DNA of 61,469 nucleotides from Collinsella sp. (GCA_019419545.1 DXZT01000003.1:1-61469), one strand, 5' to 3'. Positions 24,668 through 34,521 are shown, counted from the first letter of the stretch. Numbers and translations are program-made. Notes: generated from the sequence alone by a model not told the origin.

Positions 24668-26989
24668 ATGGCTGGTAATCACTTTAAGGGCAGCGATAGC
24701 GGCCGCCCTGCAGTTCCGCCGCGTCCGAACGGGGCTGGTAAGGCCGGCACGCCGGGCGGCGCTGGACAGGGCGGTTCCGGTAAGCGCGTGTCCCCGGGCG
24801 AGACGGCGATGTTTACCGCTCTGTACGAGCAGTCTCAAAAGGCAAAAAAGACCGGCCGTGCAAGAGGGAATGTCTTTGCGGGCGGTGCAACCTCCACGCC
24901 GCAGCCGAGCGGGGCTCCTTCGGTACCCGCGAACAACGCAGGTGCTGCCAACGCCGCGAATGCCGCCGGCAACGTTAATGCCGACAAGGCCGCCAACAAT
25001 ACTCCCTCTGCCGGTGGCGCGGGGCTTACGGGTAACCTCGGCACGATTTACACCGGCGCCTCCGAGACTGGCACGTTTGCCCGCCTGGATGATAGCGGTG
25101 CCGAGTTTGCGGGCTCGGGTTCCAAGGAAGATTATTACGATTTTGGTTTGAACTACGGTAGCGACGCTTCGTCGAGTTCGACCTCTGACGGTCTGGTCCG
25201 TCATCGCCATCGCAAGGGCGAGCGCAAAAAGCGTCACACCGGCGCCATTATTGCCGCTGTGGTCGCGGTGCTTCTCGTTGCGCTTGGCGCAAGCGGCTTT
25301 ATGCTGCTTAACTCGGCAAAGACCGTAAAGAGTGAAGCGAAGGAGGCTGTCGAGATCGTCGGTGGCCTTAAGGACAAGGTCACGTCGGGCGATTTTTCGA
25401 CGCTGCCTGACGACGCGAAGAAGATCGATGAGCTCTGCGACAGCATGAAGGCGGAGACCTCGAGCCCGCTGTGGACGGCGGCTTCGTTTATCCCGGTGTA
25501 TGGCAGCGATATCAATGCGGCCCGCACCATGATTGACGCCCTGTCCGATGTCTCGAGCAACGCGCTGGTTCCCATGGCTGACAACCTTTCGCAGGCCACG
25601 CCCGGCAAGCTGTTCCAGGACGGCATGATTAACGTGTCCGCGCTGCAGGCGGTCGCCGATTCGCTTTCCAGCAGCTCGAAGGTGTTCAAGAGCGCCAACG
25701 AGAAGGTCCAGGGCATTGGCGATACTCATATTTCCCAGGTGACCGAGCTGGTCGATAAGGCCAAGGACGGCTTTGCCACCCTCAACGGTGCGGTTGACGC
25801 GGCGGAGAAGGTCGCCCCCGTCCTTCCCCAGATGCTCGGCGCCAACGGTCAGACGCGTCATTACCTTGTGCTCGCGATGAGCAATGTCGAGATCCGCGCC
25901 TGCGGCGGTTTCCCCGGTTCTCGCGGCGTGATGTCGGTGACTGACGGTAAGCTCGAACTGGGCGATTTTGTCAAAGTCGACATGATGAAAGAGCCTTTGA
26001 GCCCGCTTCCCATCACCGATGAAGAGGCAAACTTGTTCACGACCGGATGGGGCCTGACCGGATTCAACACGCTCGGATACACGATGGGCGACGTTACGAT
26101 GACGCCTGATTATCCGCGTGCGGCTCAGCTTGCCAGCGATATGCAGAAGGCCATTGTCGGAGATGACATCGACGGCGTATTTGCAGTCGATCCGGTATTT
26201 TTGCAGTATATGCTCGGCGTTGTAGGCGGCACACAGCTTCCTGACGGCACCGTCGTTGATGGAAGCAACGCCGCAAAGGTGCTGCTGCACGATATTTATT
26301 GGAATTACCCGGTAGAGGAACAGGACGCCATTTTTGCGGCGGTTGCCGGATCAGCTTTTAACAAGATCGTGGACGAACTGGGCTCCAGCGATATTACTAA
26401 GATTGCTGCCGCCATCGAAAAGGGCGCTTCCGAGGGTCGCATCCTCATGTATTCGAGAAATGATGACGAGGAAAAGGCCGCGAAGGCTCTTGGAATATCG
26501 GGCGCTCTCCAAACCGATACGTCGGAGGCTCCGATTTTGGGCGTCTATGTGAACAACTACAGCTATTCAAAGATGGATTGGTTCCTCGATAAGCGAGTCA
26601 CCATCGATTCTTCGGTTGAAAATGCCGATGGCTCGACGACGTATCGAGTGACCACCTCGCTCAAAAACACGATGACCCCCCAGGAGAAGGCCGAGATGCC
26701 TGGTTATTTCCAGGGCCATAACGGCATTAGCCAGGATATTGATGATGAGGTGCTGAGGCTTTATCTCTATGCTCCTGCGGGAGGCAGCATTTCGGACATT
26801 AAGACTTCGGGCTCCGGTTCTATCGAGATGAACGAAGCGACGCACGATGGCTTGAAGGTTGCATGGGGCGGTGTCCACATGCTTCTTGGACAAGACATAA
26901 AGGTCGAGTACACGGTCACGACTTCGAAGGACTCTGGGCACAAAGAGCTTAAGGTTCGTACCACGCCAACCGCTCAAACGTTCGAATAG
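24668..26989 (+). CDS. DUF4012 domain membrane-anchored protein
   Basis: A 773-residue protein. Residues 1-190 are low-complexity, rich in Gly, Ala, Asn and Pro. A basic stretch (RHRHRKGERKKR) leads into one transmembrane helix (about 192-215). The large remaining part has DUF4012 features such as RHYLVLAMSNVEIRACGGFPG and TPDYPRAAQLASDMQ, with an Ig-like C-terminal end. DUF4012 proteins of actinobacteria are often encoded near surface polysaccharide genes, but the function is not established. GAGGA precedes the ATG at 24668; an upstream start lacks a site. It ends 12 bp before glmM and may share its transcript, which would fit a cell-envelope role. Confidence 0.82.
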   Translation: MAGNHFKGSDSGRPAVPPRPNGAGKAGTPGGAGQGGSGKRVSPGETAMFTALYEQSQKAKKTGRARGNVFAGGATSTPQPSGAPSVPANNAGAANAANAAGNVNADKAANNTPSAGGAGLTGNLGTIYTGASETGTFARLDDSGAEFAGSGSKEDYYDFGLNYGSDASSSSTSDGLVRHRHRKGERKKRHTGAIIAAVVAVLLVALGASGFMLLNSAKTVKSEAKEAVEIVGGLKDKVTSGDFSTLPDDAKKIDELCDSMKAETSSPLWTAASFIPVYGSDINAARTMIDALSDVSSNALVPMADNLSQATPGKLFQDGMINVSALQAVADSLSSSSKVFKSANEKVQGIGDTHISQVTELVDKAKDGFATLNGAVDAAEKVAPVLPQMLGANGQTRHYLVLAMSNVEIRACGGFPGSRGVMSVTDGKLELGDFVKVDMMKEPLSPLPITDEEANLFTTGWGLTGFNTLGYTMGDVTMTPDYPRAAQLASDMQKAIVGDDIDGVFAVDPVFLQYMLGVVGGTQLPDGTVVDGSNAAKVLLHDIYWNYPVEEQDAIFAAVAGSAFNKIVDELGSSDITKIAAAIEKGASEGRILMYSRNDDEEKAAKALGISGALQTDTSEAPILGVYVNNYSYSKMDWFLDKRVTIDSSVENADGSTTYRVTTSLKNTMTPQEKAEMPGYFQGHNGISQDIDDEVLRLYLYAPAGGSISDIKTSGSGSIEMNEATHDGLKVAWGGVHMLLGQDIKVEYTVTTSKDSGHKELKVRTTPTAQTFE

Positions 26990-27001
26990 GATAAGTAAGA
27001 T

Positions 27002-28333
27002 ATGAAGTACTTTGGCACCGACGGCTTTCGCGGTGAGGCCAACGTTGGGCTGACGGTAGAGCACGCTTATAAGATCGGCCGCTTTGTGGGCTGGTATTAC
27101 GGCGCCAACCGCGGGGCCAAGGCGCGCGTGATCGTGGGCAAGGACACGCGTCGCTCGAGCTATATGTTCGAGGCGGCGCTGGTGAGCGGCCTGGTCGCGA
27201 GCGGCGCGGACGCCTACATGCTGCACGTGATCCCGACGCCGGGCGTGGCGCATCAGACCGTGGAGGGCTGCTTCGATTGCGGCATCATGATCAGCGCGAG
27301 CCACAACCCGTTTTGCGATAACGGCATTAAGCTCGTCAATAGCGACGGTTTTAAGATGGACGAGGACGTACTGGAGCTCATCGAGGACTACATCGATGGC
27401 AAGAGCGAAGTTCCGTTGGCCACGGGCAACCACATCGGTGCCACGGTGGACTACATGCAGGGCCGCAACCGCTACATTGCTTCGCTCATTGCAAGTGCGA
27501 ACTTTTCGCTGCAGGGCGTCAAGATCGGTATCGACTGCGCCAACGGCTCGGCTTCCTCGGTGGCCAAGCCGGTGTTCGACGCGCTGGGCGCCGACGTGCG
27601 CGTGATCAATGCCGCGCCCGATGGCTTTAACATCAACGTCGACTGCGGCTCCACGCATATGGAGCGTCTGCAGCGCCATGTGGTGGAGCAGGGCCTGGAC
27701 GTGGGCTTTGCCTACGACGGCGATGCCGACCGCTGCCTGGCCGTGGACGAGCGCGGGCGCGTGGTCGACGGCGACCAGATCCTGTACGTGTGCGGCGTGT
27801 ATCTGAACAAGCACGGGCGCCTCTCGGGCGGTACCGTGGTGCCAACGATTGCCAGTAACTTTGGCCTTGTCAAGTCGCTGGAGCTTGCCGGCCTGAGCGC
27901 CGTGACCAGCGGCGTGGGCGACCGTCACGTGTATGCCAAGATGCGCGAGGGCGGCTACAGCCTGGGCGGCGAGCAGACGGGCCATACGATCTTTGGCGAT
28001 ATCGAGCGCACGGGCGACGGCATTATGACTTCGCTGCGCGTGATGGAAGTGATTCGTGCCGAGCGCGAGACGCTCTCGCAGCTCACGGCTCCGTGCAAGT
28101 TGCTGCCGCAGGCGCAGGTGGCCGTGCGCGTGGCGGACAAGGACGCCGCGCTCGAGAACATGGGCGTGCAGAACGCCATCGCCGAGGCCGAGGCTGCGCT
28201 GGCAGGCGAGGGCCGCGTGCTCGTGCGCAAGAGCGGAACCGAGTCGGTTATCCGCGTGCTGGCCGAGGCGCCCGACCAAGCATCCGCCGATGCCGCCATG
28301 AAGCGCATCGCCGCCGCACTCGAAGCCCTTTAG
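27002..28333 (+). CDS. glmM: Phosphoglucosamine mutase GlmM
   Basis: A 443-residue alpha-D-phosphohexomutase that converts glucosamine 6-phosphate to glucosamine 1-phosphate for peptidoglycan precursors. The phosphoserine loop is ISASHNP with Ser100. The metal loop is DGDADRC, the sugar loop GEQTGH, and the phosphate-binding loop VRKSGTESVIRVL. The N-terminal KYFGTDGFRG is typical of GlmM rather than phosphomannomutases. Length is normal. Confidence 0.95.
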   Translation: MKYFGTDGFRGEANVGLTVEHAYKIGRFVGWYYGANRGAKARVIVGKDTRRSSYMFEAALVSGLVASGADAYMLHVIPTPGVAHQTVEGCFDCGIMISASHNPFCDNGIKLVNSDGFKMDEDVLELIEDYIDGKSEVPLATGNHIGATVDYMQGRNRYIASLIASANFSLQGVKIGIDCANGSASSVAKPVFDALGADVRVINAAPDGFNINVDCGSTHMERLQRHVVEQGLDVGFAYDGDADRCLAVDERGRVVDGDQILYVCGVYLNKHGRLSGGTVVPTIASNFGLVKSLELAGLSAVTSGVGDRHVYAKMREGGYSLGGEQTGHTIFGDIERTGDGIMTSLRVMEVIRAERETLSQLTAPCKLLPQAQVAVRVADKDAALENMGVQNAIAEAEAALAGEGRVLVRKSGTESVIRVLAEAPDQASADAAMKRIAAALEAL

Positions 28334-28334
28334 T

Positions 28335-28358
28335 TACGCGGTTTTACCAAACCGCGTA
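28335..28358 (+). terminator. Hairpin after glmM (CGCGGTTT family)
   Basis: A 10-bp stem TACGCGGTTT / AAACCGCGTA with a 4-nt loop, directly after the glmM stop codon. It resembles the hairpin at 917-943 in sequence and position and lacks a U-run. Confidence 0.5.
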
Positions 28359-28389
28359 GTCATTGGGGACGTTCTTAAACGACTAGGTG

Positions 28390-28430
28390 AAAAAAGGGGC
28401 GCCGCGGGATCTATCCCGCGGCGCCCCCTT
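28390..28430 (-). terminator. Bidirectional terminator between glmM and M32 peptidase
   Basis: A 15-bp GC-rich stem (GGGGCGCCGCGGGAT and complement) with a 2-nt gap. The minus strand continues into TTTTTT, ending the carboxypeptidase transcript. Confidence 0.88.
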
Positions 28431-28453
28431 TGCGTTGGCGTGTCGCCTAAGCT

Positions 28454-30028
28454 TTACAGCTCGTAGAGCGTGGTGAACTTGTCCTGCAGGTAGCTGCAGT
28501 AGTAGCGGGCATCGAACGCCATGCCGCATGCGCCCTTGATGAGTTCCGGCGCGTCCTTGGCGCGGCCCCACTGCCAAATGTGCTCGCCCAGCCAGGCGCG
28601 GACGGGCGCCAGATCGCCGCTCGCGCAGGCACCGGTAAGGTCGACGCCGTCGCGGCACATGGCCGGCACAAACATGGCATCGTAGGCGCTACCCAGCGCA
28701 TACGTGGGGAAGTAGCCAAACGAACCGCCGCTCCAATGCGTATCCTGCAGGCAGCCGTGCGTGTCGTCGGGAACGGGAATGCCCAGGTACTCGTCCATAA
28801 AGCGGTTCCAAAGCGCGGGGATGTCCTTGGCCGCAGCCTCGCCGGCAAACAGCATACGCTCAATCTGGTAGCGCACCATAATATGCAGCGGATAGGTGAG
28901 CTCGTCGGCCTCGGTGCGGATCAACGACGGCTGCGCGATGTTCACGGCGCGGTAGAGCGTGTCTTCGTCGACGTCGCCGTAGACCTCGGGCGCGTGACGA
29001 CGCAGCACCTCGAGCAGCGGGCCCATAAAGGCGCGGCTGCGACCCACGGTGTTCTCGAAAAAGCGGCTCTGGCTCTCGTGGATGCCCATGGAGGTGCCGC
29101 CCTCCAGGCAGGTGCGCGCGTAGGCGGGATTGACGCCCAGCTCGTACATGGTGTGCCCCGCCTCGTGGATGATGCTGTAGACGTTGGAGATGCAGTCGTC
29201 CTCGTAGATGTGCGTCGCGATGCGCGCATCACCCACGGCAAAGCCCTCGCTAAACGGATGCTCGGTAAAGGCAAGCGTGGTGTCGTCCAGGTCCAGGCCG
29301 ACAAGCTTCATAAGGTCGAAGCTCATGGCGCGCTGGGCAGCCTCGGGCACGTGGGCGTGCAAAAAGTCGGCAGCCGGCTGCTGGCCGCGCTCGCCGATGG
29401 CGTGTACGAGCGGCACGACCGTGGCCTTGACCTCGTCGCAAAACGCGTCGAAGCTCTTGGCGGAAAGGCCGCGCTCGTACTGGTCGAGCCAAACGTCGTA
29501 TGGATCGCGCTTAGGGTCCATGAGCTCGGCCTGATGCTTAAGTTGGGCGACGATTCTATCCACATAGGTCTCAAAGCTCGCCCAGTCGTTGGCTGCCTTG
29601 GCCTTGCGCCACACGGCGTCCGCCTCGCAGGTGAGCCTGGTCCAGGCCTCGGCTTCTTCGGTGGGGATGGCACTGGCCTCACGTTGATCGCGGCCGAGCA
29701 CACGGATCTCGTCGAGCAGCTGAGGGTCGTCGATTTTGCCGCCGGCGACGGTCTCGCGCGCTAACGAGCGTACGAGCTCAACGGACTTCTCGCTGGTCAG
29801 CAGCTTGTGATGCTCGCCGGCAAGCGTGCCCATGGCGTCGGCACGCGCTGCTGCGCCGTTGGCGGGGGCAATGGTCGCGCCGTCAAACTCGGCAATCTTG
29901 AGCAGGTACTCACGAGTCCACAGCTTGCCTTCGAGCTTGCGGAATTTTTTGACGGCCTTATCGACCTTCATGCCTTTGGATGTCTTGCCCGCTGCAGGCT
30001 CGGCCTTCTTATCGAGTTTCTTTCCCAT
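28454..30028 (-). CDS. M32 family carboxypeptidase (Taq type)
   Basis: A 524-residue zinc metallocarboxypeptidase that removes C-terminal residues from peptides in the cytosol. The zinc motif HEAGH is in SIIHEAGHTMYELG, followed by the M32 signature MGIHESQSRFFEN. The rest of the helical fold and the length match Thermus aquaticus carboxypeptidase Taq. The N-terminus has a short Lys-rich extension. AAGGAT precedes the ATG at 30026-30028. It is divergent from the pheS leader. Confidence 0.92.
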   Translation of the reverse strand: MGKKLDKKAEPAAGKTSKGMKVDKAVKKFRKLEGKLWTREYLLKIAEFDGATIAPANGAAARADAMGTLAGEHHKLLTSEKSVELVRSLARETVAGGKIDDPQLLDEIRVLGRDQREASAIPTEEAEAWTRLTCEADAVWRKAKAANDWASFETYVDRIVAQLKHQAELMDPKRDPYDVWLDQYERGLSAKSFDAFCDEVKATVVPLVHAIGERGQQPAADFLHAHVPEAAQRAMSFDLMKLVGLDLDDTTLAFTEHPFSEGFAVGDARIATHIYEDDCISNVYSIIHEAGHTMYELGVNPAYARTCLEGGTSMGIHESQSRFFENTVGRSRAFMGPLLEVLRRHAPEVYGDVDEDTLYRAVNIAQPSLIRTEADELTYPLHIMVRYQIERMLFAGEAAAKDIPALWNRFMDEYLGIPVPDDTHGCLQDTHWSGGSFGYFPTYALGSAYDAMFVPAMCRDGVDLTGACASGDLAPVRAWLGEHIWQWGRAKDAPELIKGACGMAFDARYYCSYLQDKFTTLYEL

Positions 30029-30164
30029 ACCATATCCTTGATCTCGTGAGCCGAGCGCTTCGGGTGGGCGCGCGGCCAGTTTGCACAGCTACCTGCCTTG
30101 TACCCAGTGCGAACAAAACGGAACGCGGCGATGCACACGCAGAATGTGTTATCCTATAGCCCAA

Positions 30165-30447
30165 TGCGTTGACGGAGAGGGTTTTGCCCGCCGCGTCGCC
30201 GGCAAGAGAGGGAAGGTCATGGGCTGCGAGCCTTCCTGCGGTGACAAGGGCCAAGCGTTCACTCCCGAGCAGCGACCTCAACGGGCACGCGGCCAGCGGC
30301 GGCGAAGCCCCAGTAGGGAAGCCGTGAGCCTCGCGACAAGGGGCACAGAGTGGGCGCGGCGGGCCAGACATCCGCCGGGTCAAACAAGGTGGTACCGCGG
30401 AATTCAACCGTCCTTGGGCAATGCACATGCCCGAGGGCGGTTTTTTT
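30165..30447 (+). ncRNA. T-box leader (Phe) with terminator
   Basis: The canonical T-box sequence AACAAGGTGGTACCGCG is at 30383-30399. It is followed by a terminator, stem CCGTCCTTGGGCA / TGCCCGAGGGCGG (30408-30440), and seven T. The UGGU bulge would pair with ACCA of tRNA-Phe. A UUC triplet followed by A at 30258-30260 is the likely specifier, matching anticodon GAA. Uncharged tRNA-Phe should favour the antiterminator and raise pheS-pheT expression. The 5' boundary is approximate; a possible -10 lies near 30147. Nothing else is seen in 30029-30164. Confidence 0.93.
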
Positions 30448-30532
30448 GTTACCGAACCGGGCCGCACATCCGCAGCTCCGGGTGGCTCCAGCCGCCGCGG
30501 CAAGTGGATGCGCGAGAGACGAAAGGGAAGAC

Positions 30533-31609
30533 ATGAGTCTGATTGATGATCTGGTCAAACTCGAGGAAGAGGCCAAGGAGCTCGTCGCAGGCGCCGATGA
30601 CGCCGCCAAGCTCGAGGCTGCGCGTGTTGAGCTGCTCGGTCGCAAGGGTCGTATCACCGGCTTGATGCGCATGATGGGCAAGCTCGCCCCCGAGGATCGT
30701 CCCGTGATGGGCAAGCGCGCCAACGAGATGCGCCAGCTGATCGAGGGCATGCTCGACGAGCGAAACACCGAGATGAAGGCCGCCGCCCTCAAGCGCGCAC
30801 TCGAGCACGACGCCGTCGACATCACGCTGCCGGGCATCCGTCCGCAGATCGGCCACCAGCACCTGATCAAGCAAATCATCGAGGAGGCCGAGGACATCTT
30901 CTGCGGCATCGGCTACACCGTCGAGTCCGGCCCCATGGTCGACACCTCTTACTACAACTTCACCGCGCTCAACGCTCCCATGGATCACCCGAGCCGCTCG
31001 GCCCGCGATACCTTCTACGTGGTCGACAACAACCCCGGCAGCGTCGCGCACCCCGAGGCTCACGCCCACGGCGAGTCCGACGTGCTGCTGCGCACCCAGA
31101 CTTCGGGCGTGCAGATCCACACTATGGAGTCGCAGAAGCCGCCCATCTACATGATCTGCCCGGGCACCGTCTACCGTCCCGACACGGCCGATGCCTGCCA
31201 CCTGCCGCAGTTCAACCAGATCGAGGGCCTGGTCGTCGACGAGGGCATCACCTTTGGCGACCTGAAGGGCACGCTCGACTACTTTGTTAAGTGCATGTTT
31301 GGCGAGGATCGCAAGACGCGTTACCGCCCGCACTTCTTCCCCTTCACCGAGCCCAGCTGCGAGGTGGACGTGAGCTGCCACGTGTGCGGCGGCAAGGGCT
31401 GCAACTTCTGCAAGCACAGCGGCTGGATCGAGATCTTGGGCTGCGGCATGGTCGACCCCAACGTCCTGATCAACTGCGGCATCGATCCCGAGAAGTACAC
31501 CGGCTTCGCCTTTGGCATTGGCGCCGAGCGCGTCGCGGCCCTGCGCTACGACCTGCCGGACCTCAGAACGCTCATGACAGGCGATATGCGTTTCTTGAAT
31601 CAGTTCTAG
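30533..31609 (+). CDS. pheS: Phenylalanyl-tRNA synthetase alpha subunit
   Basis: A 358-residue class II synthetase subunit that, with PheT, charges tRNA-Phe. An N-terminal coiled-coil region is followed by motif 2 (GTVYRPDTADACHLPQFNQI) and motif 3 (GIGAERVAALRYDL). A cysteine insert, CHVCGGKGCNFCKHSGW, probably holds zinc and occurs in many PheS proteins. GAAAGGGAAG lies before the ATG at 30533, directly after the T-box leader. The 184-bp gap to pheT contains a GC-rich hairpin (near 31654-31675) but no gene. Confidence 0.96.
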   Translation: MSLIDDLVKLEEEAKELVAGADDAAKLEAARVELLGRKGRITGLMRMMGKLAPEDRPVMGKRANEMRQLIEGMLDERNTEMKAAALKRALEHDAVDITLPGIRPQIGHQHLIKQIIEEAEDIFCGIGYTVESGPMVDTSYYNFTALNAPMDHPSRSARDTFYVVDNNPGSVAHPEAHAHGESDVLLRTQTSGVQIHTMESQKPPIYMICPGTVYRPDTADACHLPQFNQIEGLVVDEGITFGDLKGTLDYFVKCMFGEDRKTRYRPHFFPFTEPSCEVDVSCHVCGGKGCNFCKHSGWIEILGCGMVDPNVLINCGIDPEKYTGFAFGIGAERVAALRYDLPDLRTLMTGDMRFLNQF

Positions 31610-31793
31610 GCTGCGGCTTGCCCAAGCACGGCACCTCGGCGCTCATTCGTCGCTTGCGTACCAAAGTACGCGGCACTCCTCTTTCGGGCCGATCTGCCGC
31701 ACTTGGACAACCCTCGCTTTGTAAGGAATGTTCACAAAGTTGAAGTTTCCACCTGCATCTCTTCGCAGGCTTTCAGTATGAAAGGAGAGCTAG

Positions 31794-34247
31794 ATGCGTG
31801 TTTCTTACGACTGGCTCAAGACCATGATCGATATTCCGGAGGATCCCAAGACCCTTTCGGACGAATATATCCGTACCGGCACCGAGGTCGAGGCGATCGA
31901 CACCGTGGGCGAGTCCTTCGACCACGTGGTGACCGCCAAGGTGCTCACCAAGACCCCGCACCCCGATAGCGACCACATGTATGTGTGCTCGGTCGATGTG
32001 GGCGACAAGAACCTCGATGCCGACGGCAATCCCGCTCCGCTGCAGATCGTCTGCGGCGCGCAGAACTTCGAGGCCGGCGACCACATCGTCACGGCCATGA
32101 TCGGCGCTGTCCTGCCCGGCGACGTCAAGATCAAGAAGAGCAAGCTTCGCGGCGTCGTGTCCATGGGCATGAACTGCTCTGCGCGCGAGCTCGGCCTGGG
32201 TGGCGACCACTCCGGCATCATGATTCTGCCCGAGGACACGCCCTGCGGTATGCCGTTTGCCGAGTACGTGGGCTCGAGTGATACTGTGCTCGACTGCGAG
32301 ATCACGCCCAACCGTCCCGATTGCCTGTCCATGATCGGCATGGCCCGCGAGACCGGTGCCATTTTCGACCGCGATTTCCACGTGGAGCTGCCCGCCATCA
32401 AGGCGGAGACTGGCCGCGCGACCGACGACGAGCTTTCCGTCGAGATTGCCGACGAGGGCCTGTGCGACCGCTATGTCGCCCGCATCGTGCGCAACGTGAA
32501 GGTCGGCCCGTCGCCCGACTGGATGGTCAAGCGCCTTAACGCCCTGGGCGTGCGTCCGCACAACAACATCGTCGACATCACCAACTACGTGATGATGCTC
32601 ACCGGTCAGCCGCTGCACGCCTTTGACCTGGACACCTTTGCCGAGCGCGATGGCCACCGTCGCGTGGTGGTTCGCGCCGCCCAGCAGGATGAGAAATTCA
32701 CGACGCTCGATGGCGAAGAGCGCGTGCTCGACGCCGGCATGGGCCTTATCACCGACGGCGAGCGCCCCGTGGCGTTGGCCGGCGTTATGGGCGGCATGGA
32801 TTCCGAGATCGAGGACGACACCGTCGACGTGATGGTCGAGAGCGCTTGCTTCAACGCCGGTCGCACCTCGCACACCAGCCGCGATCTGTCGCTGATCTCC
32901 GACGCCTCCATTCGCTTTGAGCGCCAGGTTGACGAGACTGGCTGCGTGGATGTCGCCAACGTTACCTGCGCGCTCATCGAGGAGATCGCCGGCGGCGAGG
33001 TTGCTCCCGGCTATGTCGATGTTTTCCCCGCGCCCAAGACCATCGACAGCATCAAGCTGCGCCTGGCCCGCGTGCATGCCATCTGCGGTGCCGACATCGA
33101 GCCCGATTTTATCGAGCGTTCGCTTACCCGTCTGGGCTGCACCGTCGAGCGCGACGGCGAGGACTTTATGGTTACCCCGCCGAGCTTCCGTCCCGACCTG
33201 CCGCGCGAGATTGACCTGATCGAGGAGGTCCTGCGCCTATGGGGCATGGGCCGTGTGACGGCGACCATCCCGGCTGCCAAGAACCACATCGGCGGCCTGA
33301 CCCGCGAGCAGAAGCTCACCCGCAAGGTCGGCGAGATCCTGCGCGCCTGCGGCCTCAACGAGACCACGACCTTTGGCTTTGCCGCCCCGGGCGACCTGGA
33401 GAAGATCGGCATGCCCACCGAGGGTCGCGGCTGCCCCGTGGTGCTCATGAACCCGCTGGTGGCCGAGCAGACCGAGATGCGTCGTTCGCTGCTGCCGGGC
33501 CTGCTGCAGTCCGTGGCCTACAACGAGGCGCACGGTACGCCCAACGTGCACCTGTACGAGGTCGGCAGCCTGTTCCACGGTCGCGAGAACGCCAGCCTGC
33601 CCAAGGAGACCAAGTCCGTCGCGGGTGTGCTCTCGGGCCAGTGGAGCGAGCAGTCTTGGAACATGAAGTACCGTAAACTGCGTTTCTTCTTTGGCAAGGG
33701 TATCGTCGAGGAGCTGCTCGCCCAGCTGCGCATCGAGAAGGTTCGCTTCCGTCCCGTCGAGGGCGAGGGCTATGCCTTTTTGCAGCCGGGTCGTGCGGCC
33801 GAGGTTCTGTCCGGCGGCACCGTGCTGGGTTGGGTCGGCGAGATCCACCCCGAGGCGCGCGAGGCCTGCGGCATCGACGAGGTTGTCGTTGCCTTTGAGC
33901 TTGACCTGGACAAGCTGATCAAGGGCGCCCGCAACCAGGAGAACTACCGCGAGTTCTCGCAGTACCCGGCCGTTGAGCACGACCTTGCCATTGTGGTCGA
34001 CAATGCCGTGACCTGCGAGGATCTTGAGCGCCGTATTACCAGCGCCGGCGGCAAGCTGCTCGAGGGCGTGCGCCTGTTCGATGTCTACCGCGATCCGGTT
34101 CGTATCGGCAAGGGCAAGAAGTCCATGGCCTTTGCGCTCACGTATCGCTCGGACGACCACACGCTTACTAGCGAAGAGGTCGAGAAGGCGCACCAGAAGA
34201 TCGTCACCAAGGTGTGCAAGGGCGTAAACGGCGAAGTCCGCTCGTAA
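31794..34247 (+). CDS. pheT: Phenylalanyl-tRNA synthetase beta subunit
   Basis: An 817-residue PheT. It has the N-terminal tRNA-binding (EMAP-like) domain with KTPHPDSDHMYVC, the B3/B4 editing domain (about 200-390; DITNYVMMLTGQPLHAFDLD), the B5 domain, a class II-like catalytic core without function, and the C-terminal anticodon-binding FDX-ACB domain (YPAVEHDLAIVVD, RSDDHTLTSEEVE). AAAGGAGAG precedes the ATG. It is cotranscribed with pheS. Confidence 0.96.
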   Translation: MRVSYDWLKTMIDIPEDPKTLSDEYIRTGTEVEAIDTVGESFDHVVTAKVLTKTPHPDSDHMYVCSVDVGDKNLDADGNPAPLQIVCGAQNFEAGDHIVTAMIGAVLPGDVKIKKSKLRGVVSMGMNCSARELGLGGDHSGIMILPEDTPCGMPFAEYVGSSDTVLDCEITPNRPDCLSMIGMARETGAIFDRDFHVELPAIKAETGRATDDELSVEIADEGLCDRYVARIVRNVKVGPSPDWMVKRLNALGVRPHNNIVDITNYVMMLTGQPLHAFDLDTFAERDGHRRVVVRAAQQDEKFTTLDGEERVLDAGMGLITDGERPVALAGVMGGMDSEIEDDTVDVMVESACFNAGRTSHTSRDLSLISDASIRFERQVDETGCVDVANVTCALIEEIAGGEVAPGYVDVFPAPKTIDSIKLRLARVHAICGADIEPDFIERSLTRLGCTVERDGEDFMVTPPSFRPDLPREIDLIEEVLRLWGMGRVTATIPAAKNHIGGLTREQKLTRKVGEILRACGLNETTTFGFAAPGDLEKIGMPTEGRGCPVVLMNPLVAEQTEMRRSLLPGLLQSVAYNEAHGTPNVHLYEVGSLFHGRENASLPKETKSVAGVLSGQWSEQSWNMKYRKLRFFFGKGIVEELLAQLRIEKVRFRPVEGEGYAFLQPGRAAEVLSGGTVLGWVGEIHPEAREACGIDEVVVAFELDLDKLIKGARNQENYREFSQYPAVEHDLAIVVDNAVTCEDLERRITSAGGKLLEGVRLFDVYRDPVRIGKGKKSMAFALTYRSDDHTLTSEEVEKAHQKIVTKVCKGVNGEVRS

Positions 34248-34259
34248 TCTTTGCTGTTC

Positions 34260-34354
34260 GGAACCCGCCCCCTGCGGGGTTTTCACGGCAACGTCCTCGC
34301 CACTTCGCGGCTGCGGGATGTTGCCTTAGAAAACCCCTCTCGGGGGCGGGTTCC
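34260..34354. repeat. 95-nt structured hairpin element, copy 1
   Basis: Three nested stems pair: 34260-34272 with 34342-34354 (13 bp, perfect), 34276-34283 with 34330-34337 (8 bp), and 34287-34296 with 34316-34325. The apical part reads TCCTCGC..CTTCGCG.CTGCGGGAT. It is 12 bp after pheT. The second copy is at 43022-43112. It may end transcription or encode a small RNA; the following 34355-34521 shows nothing clear. Confidence 0.8.
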
Positions 34355-34521
34355 TGCGTTAACCTTGTTGCGAGCGGATCGCACCTTCTTCCGGGTGACC
34401 GGAAAGTTGGGAGTGCATGGGCCCTTTATTGGGCGGTGCGTGGACCTGGGCTAATAACGTACGTATTGCAAGGGCGTGCTGCGTTGTGGGCGGTGCGCCT
34501 TTTTGTTAGTATGCAGAGTCG

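Noticed and set aside
31610..31793. Separate gene or second leader between pheS and pheT
   Set aside because: No frame with a start site; only a short GC-rich hairpin near 31654-31675 and the pheT ribosome binding site are seen.
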